Shown here piece by piece: positions 62,977 through 64,000 of a stretch of 64,000 nt of DNA. This DNA is from Mycobacterium sp. PSTR-4-N (GTDB lineage: Bacteria; Actinomycetota; Actinomycetes; Mycobacteriales; Mycobacteriaceae): the NCBI RefSeq assembly GCF_022348085.1, contig NZ_JAKRFN010000002.1, positions 302,633-366,632 on the forward strand, written 5' to 3'. The notes beneath the pieces are model-generated. The model worked only from the letters and a program-made list of their open reading frames with translations, was not told the origin of the DNA and searched no databases. Each line of letters opens with the position of its first letter. Positions within the stretch are counted from its first letter, which is position 1. The position numbers and the translations under genes are program-made.

Positions 62977-63671
62977 CAGTTGCCGCCGTCGGGGTACTTG
63001 AGGTCATAGCCCGTCATGTGCCCGTTGTCGTCCTCGTGCACGATCACCCGCATGCGGTAGGGCTGCGACGGCTTGTTGGTGCCGTCGATGTCGGTCACCG
63101 TCACCCGGGCCGATACCAGCACCGAGGCGTTACCACTGATCGGGTCGACCTTTTCCAGCGCGGCGCCGTTGATGACGGCCTCGGAGCTGGCGTTGGTGTC
63201 GCGGAAGATCGCCTTGAGGTTGTCGACGTTGTTGCCCTGGCTGAGCATGTCGCGCAGCGGTCCGCTGGTGCCGTTGACGAATCGGTTCACGCTGTCGTCG
63301 ATGTTGTCCTGCGTATAGCTGAACATGTTGACCACCAGCTGTGACGCCGTGTCGACGAACCGTTGGTCACGTGCCAGCACCGCCTCCTGGGCGCGTTGCT
63401 CGTGCAGCATCCACGCCACCCCACCGCCCAGCGCACCGGCCAGGACGACCAGTGCCAGAAGAGCCACCAGCGCGACGAGGCCGCGGTTGGCCCGGCGACG
63501 GGGCGGCGGAGCCGCCGACACCGAGACCGGACGGCGGACCGTCGTGGTGCCCGGGGTGTCGAGGAACACCGCGAGGGGGGCCTCCGGTTCGGCACCGGTG
63601 GCGGGCCCGGCGGCGCGGGAGGCGCGACGCCGTGGGGGCCGGCTCACCTCACGCGGACTGGCTTCTACCAA
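62976..63671 (-). CDS. mam4A: Mce4-associated membrane protein
   Basis: 231 residues from a TTG start preceded by AGGACG. A proline/arginine-rich cytoplasmic N-terminus, one membrane helix (RGLVALVALLALVVLAGALGGGVAWML) and an extracytoplasmic NTF2-like domain (QLVVNMFSYTQDNIDDSVNRFVNGTSGPLRDMLSQ). It is paralogous in layout to mam4B and matches Rv3493c. It lies 10 bp after the mce4F stop, at the end of the mce4 operon. Confidence 0.9.
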   Translation of the reverse strand: MVEASPREVSRPPRRRASRAAGPATGAEPEAPLAVFLDTPGTTTVRRPVSVSAAPPPRRRANRGLVALVALLALVVLAGALGGGVAWMLHEQRAQEAVLARDQRFVDTASQLVVNMFSYTQDNIDDSVNRFVNGTSGPLRDMLSQGNNVDNLKAIFRDTNASSEAVINGAALEKVDPISGNASVLVSARVTVTDIDGTNKPSQPYRMRVIVHEDDNGHMTGYDLKYPDGGN

Positions 63672-63681
63672 CTCGTCCTGC

Positions 63682-64000
63682 CTATAGCTGCTTCGGGGCC
63701 AACATCAGATCGACCCAGTTCTCTGCAGGCGCCAGTTTGTCAGTTCCACCGGCGAAGGTGCCAGTTCCGCCGGCAGGGTCGACGAACGTGCCGTTCTGGT
63801 CATAGGTCGCCATCGCGGGTCCCGCCGCCTGTGGCATCGGCCCACCCGGCTGCGGCACCGCCTCGGCGGGCAGCAGCGGACCCGACGGAGCGGCGGGCAC
63901 CCCGGGAGCGGGCGGCGGTGCCGGCGCAGGAGCGGCCGGGGCAGGAGCTGCAGGCGCCGGTGGTGTCCGGCCGTACGGCGGCACCACCTGGTCCGGGGGT
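63682..64000 (-). CDS. mce4F: Mce4F C-terminal part (runs off right edge)
   Basis: The last 105 residues of a minus-strand gene: a long proline/alanine-rich tail (APAAPAPAAPAPAPPPAPGVPAAP) followed by MATYDQNGTFVDPAGGTGTFAGGTDKLAPAENWVDLMLAPKQL. Proline-rich tails are typical of MceF proteins, and the two following mam genes identify the operon as mce4, the mycobacterial cholesterol/steroid import system. The catalytic or binding MlaD part lies outside the window. Confidence 0.85.
   Translation of the reverse strand, partial: PPDQVVPPYGRTPPAPAAPAPAAPAPAPPPAPGVPAAPSGPLLPAEAVPQPGGPMPQAAGPAMATYDQNGTFVDPAGGTGTFAGGTDKLAPAENWVDLMLAPKQL

Overview
The window is high-GC actinobacterial DNA from an environmental mycobacterium (Mycobacterium/Mycolicibacterium type). 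The evidence is PhoPR, CYP51 with its 3Fe-4S ferredoxin, CYP123, CYP126, a mycothiol-dependent formaldehyde dehydrogenase, OtsA with its small upstream partner, the end of an mce4 operon, and frequent GTG/TTG starts with ATGA/GTGA/TGATG gene overlaps. No insertion sequence, integrase, CRISPR array or rRNA was seen. Comparisons with M. tuberculosis gene numbers are from memory, not from a search.

Layout. (1) 1-4685: purB-cyp126-DUF1707 operon (minus strand) and a divergent RNase-H-like/(p)ppGpp-synthetase fusion. (2) 4678-34335: about 30 kb for uptake and complete breakdown of N-methylated glycines. It holds ppdK, a three-component Rieske demethylase, a BCCT betaine transporter, an IclR regulator, dimethylglycine oxidase, purU, two tandem GntR regulators, glyA with soxBDAG, a third GntR, a formaldehyde/formate oxidation operon headed by a DgcA-like flavoprotein, serine dehydratase and an amino-acid permease. 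(3) 34376-56473: a block that mirrors M. tuberculosis Rv0775 back to Rv0756c: TetR, esterase, purD, a CYP125-type P450, a CMD/dehydrogenase/SDR/aldA operon, TetR-cyp123-SDR-cyp51-ferredoxin, adhB, a KSI-like protein, SDR, acyl-CoA ligase, HIT protein and phoPR. (4) 56502-60741: tRNA-Thr, a secreted DUF4185 protein, an XdhC-like protein and an SDR. (5) 60853-64000: a small protein plus otsA, mam4B, mam4A and the C-terminus of mce4F (Rv3489-Rv3494c type order).

How region 2 fits together (inference from the genes present): glycine betaine is imported (BCCT) and demethylated by the Rieske system to dimethylglycine. Dmg oxidises that to sarcosine and SoxBDAG oxidises sarcosine to glycine, both passing C1 units to tetrahydrofolate. 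GlyA joins glycine and methylene-THF into serine, SdaA deaminates serine to pyruvate, and PpdK makes PEP. PurU releases surplus C1 as formate. Formaldehyde goes through MscR, a metallo-hydrolase and a formate-dehydrogenase-like protein. An 11-bp element, TGRTATATYAG, lies in five intergenic regions in front of the transporter, dmg, one gntR, glyA-sox and sdaA. This suggests one regulon run by the GntR proteins encoded inside the cluster. A second motif links the third GntR with the DgcA-like operon. The cluster sits between the orthologues of Rv0775 and Rv0776c/purB, which are neighbours in M. tuberculosis, so it was gained here or lost there.
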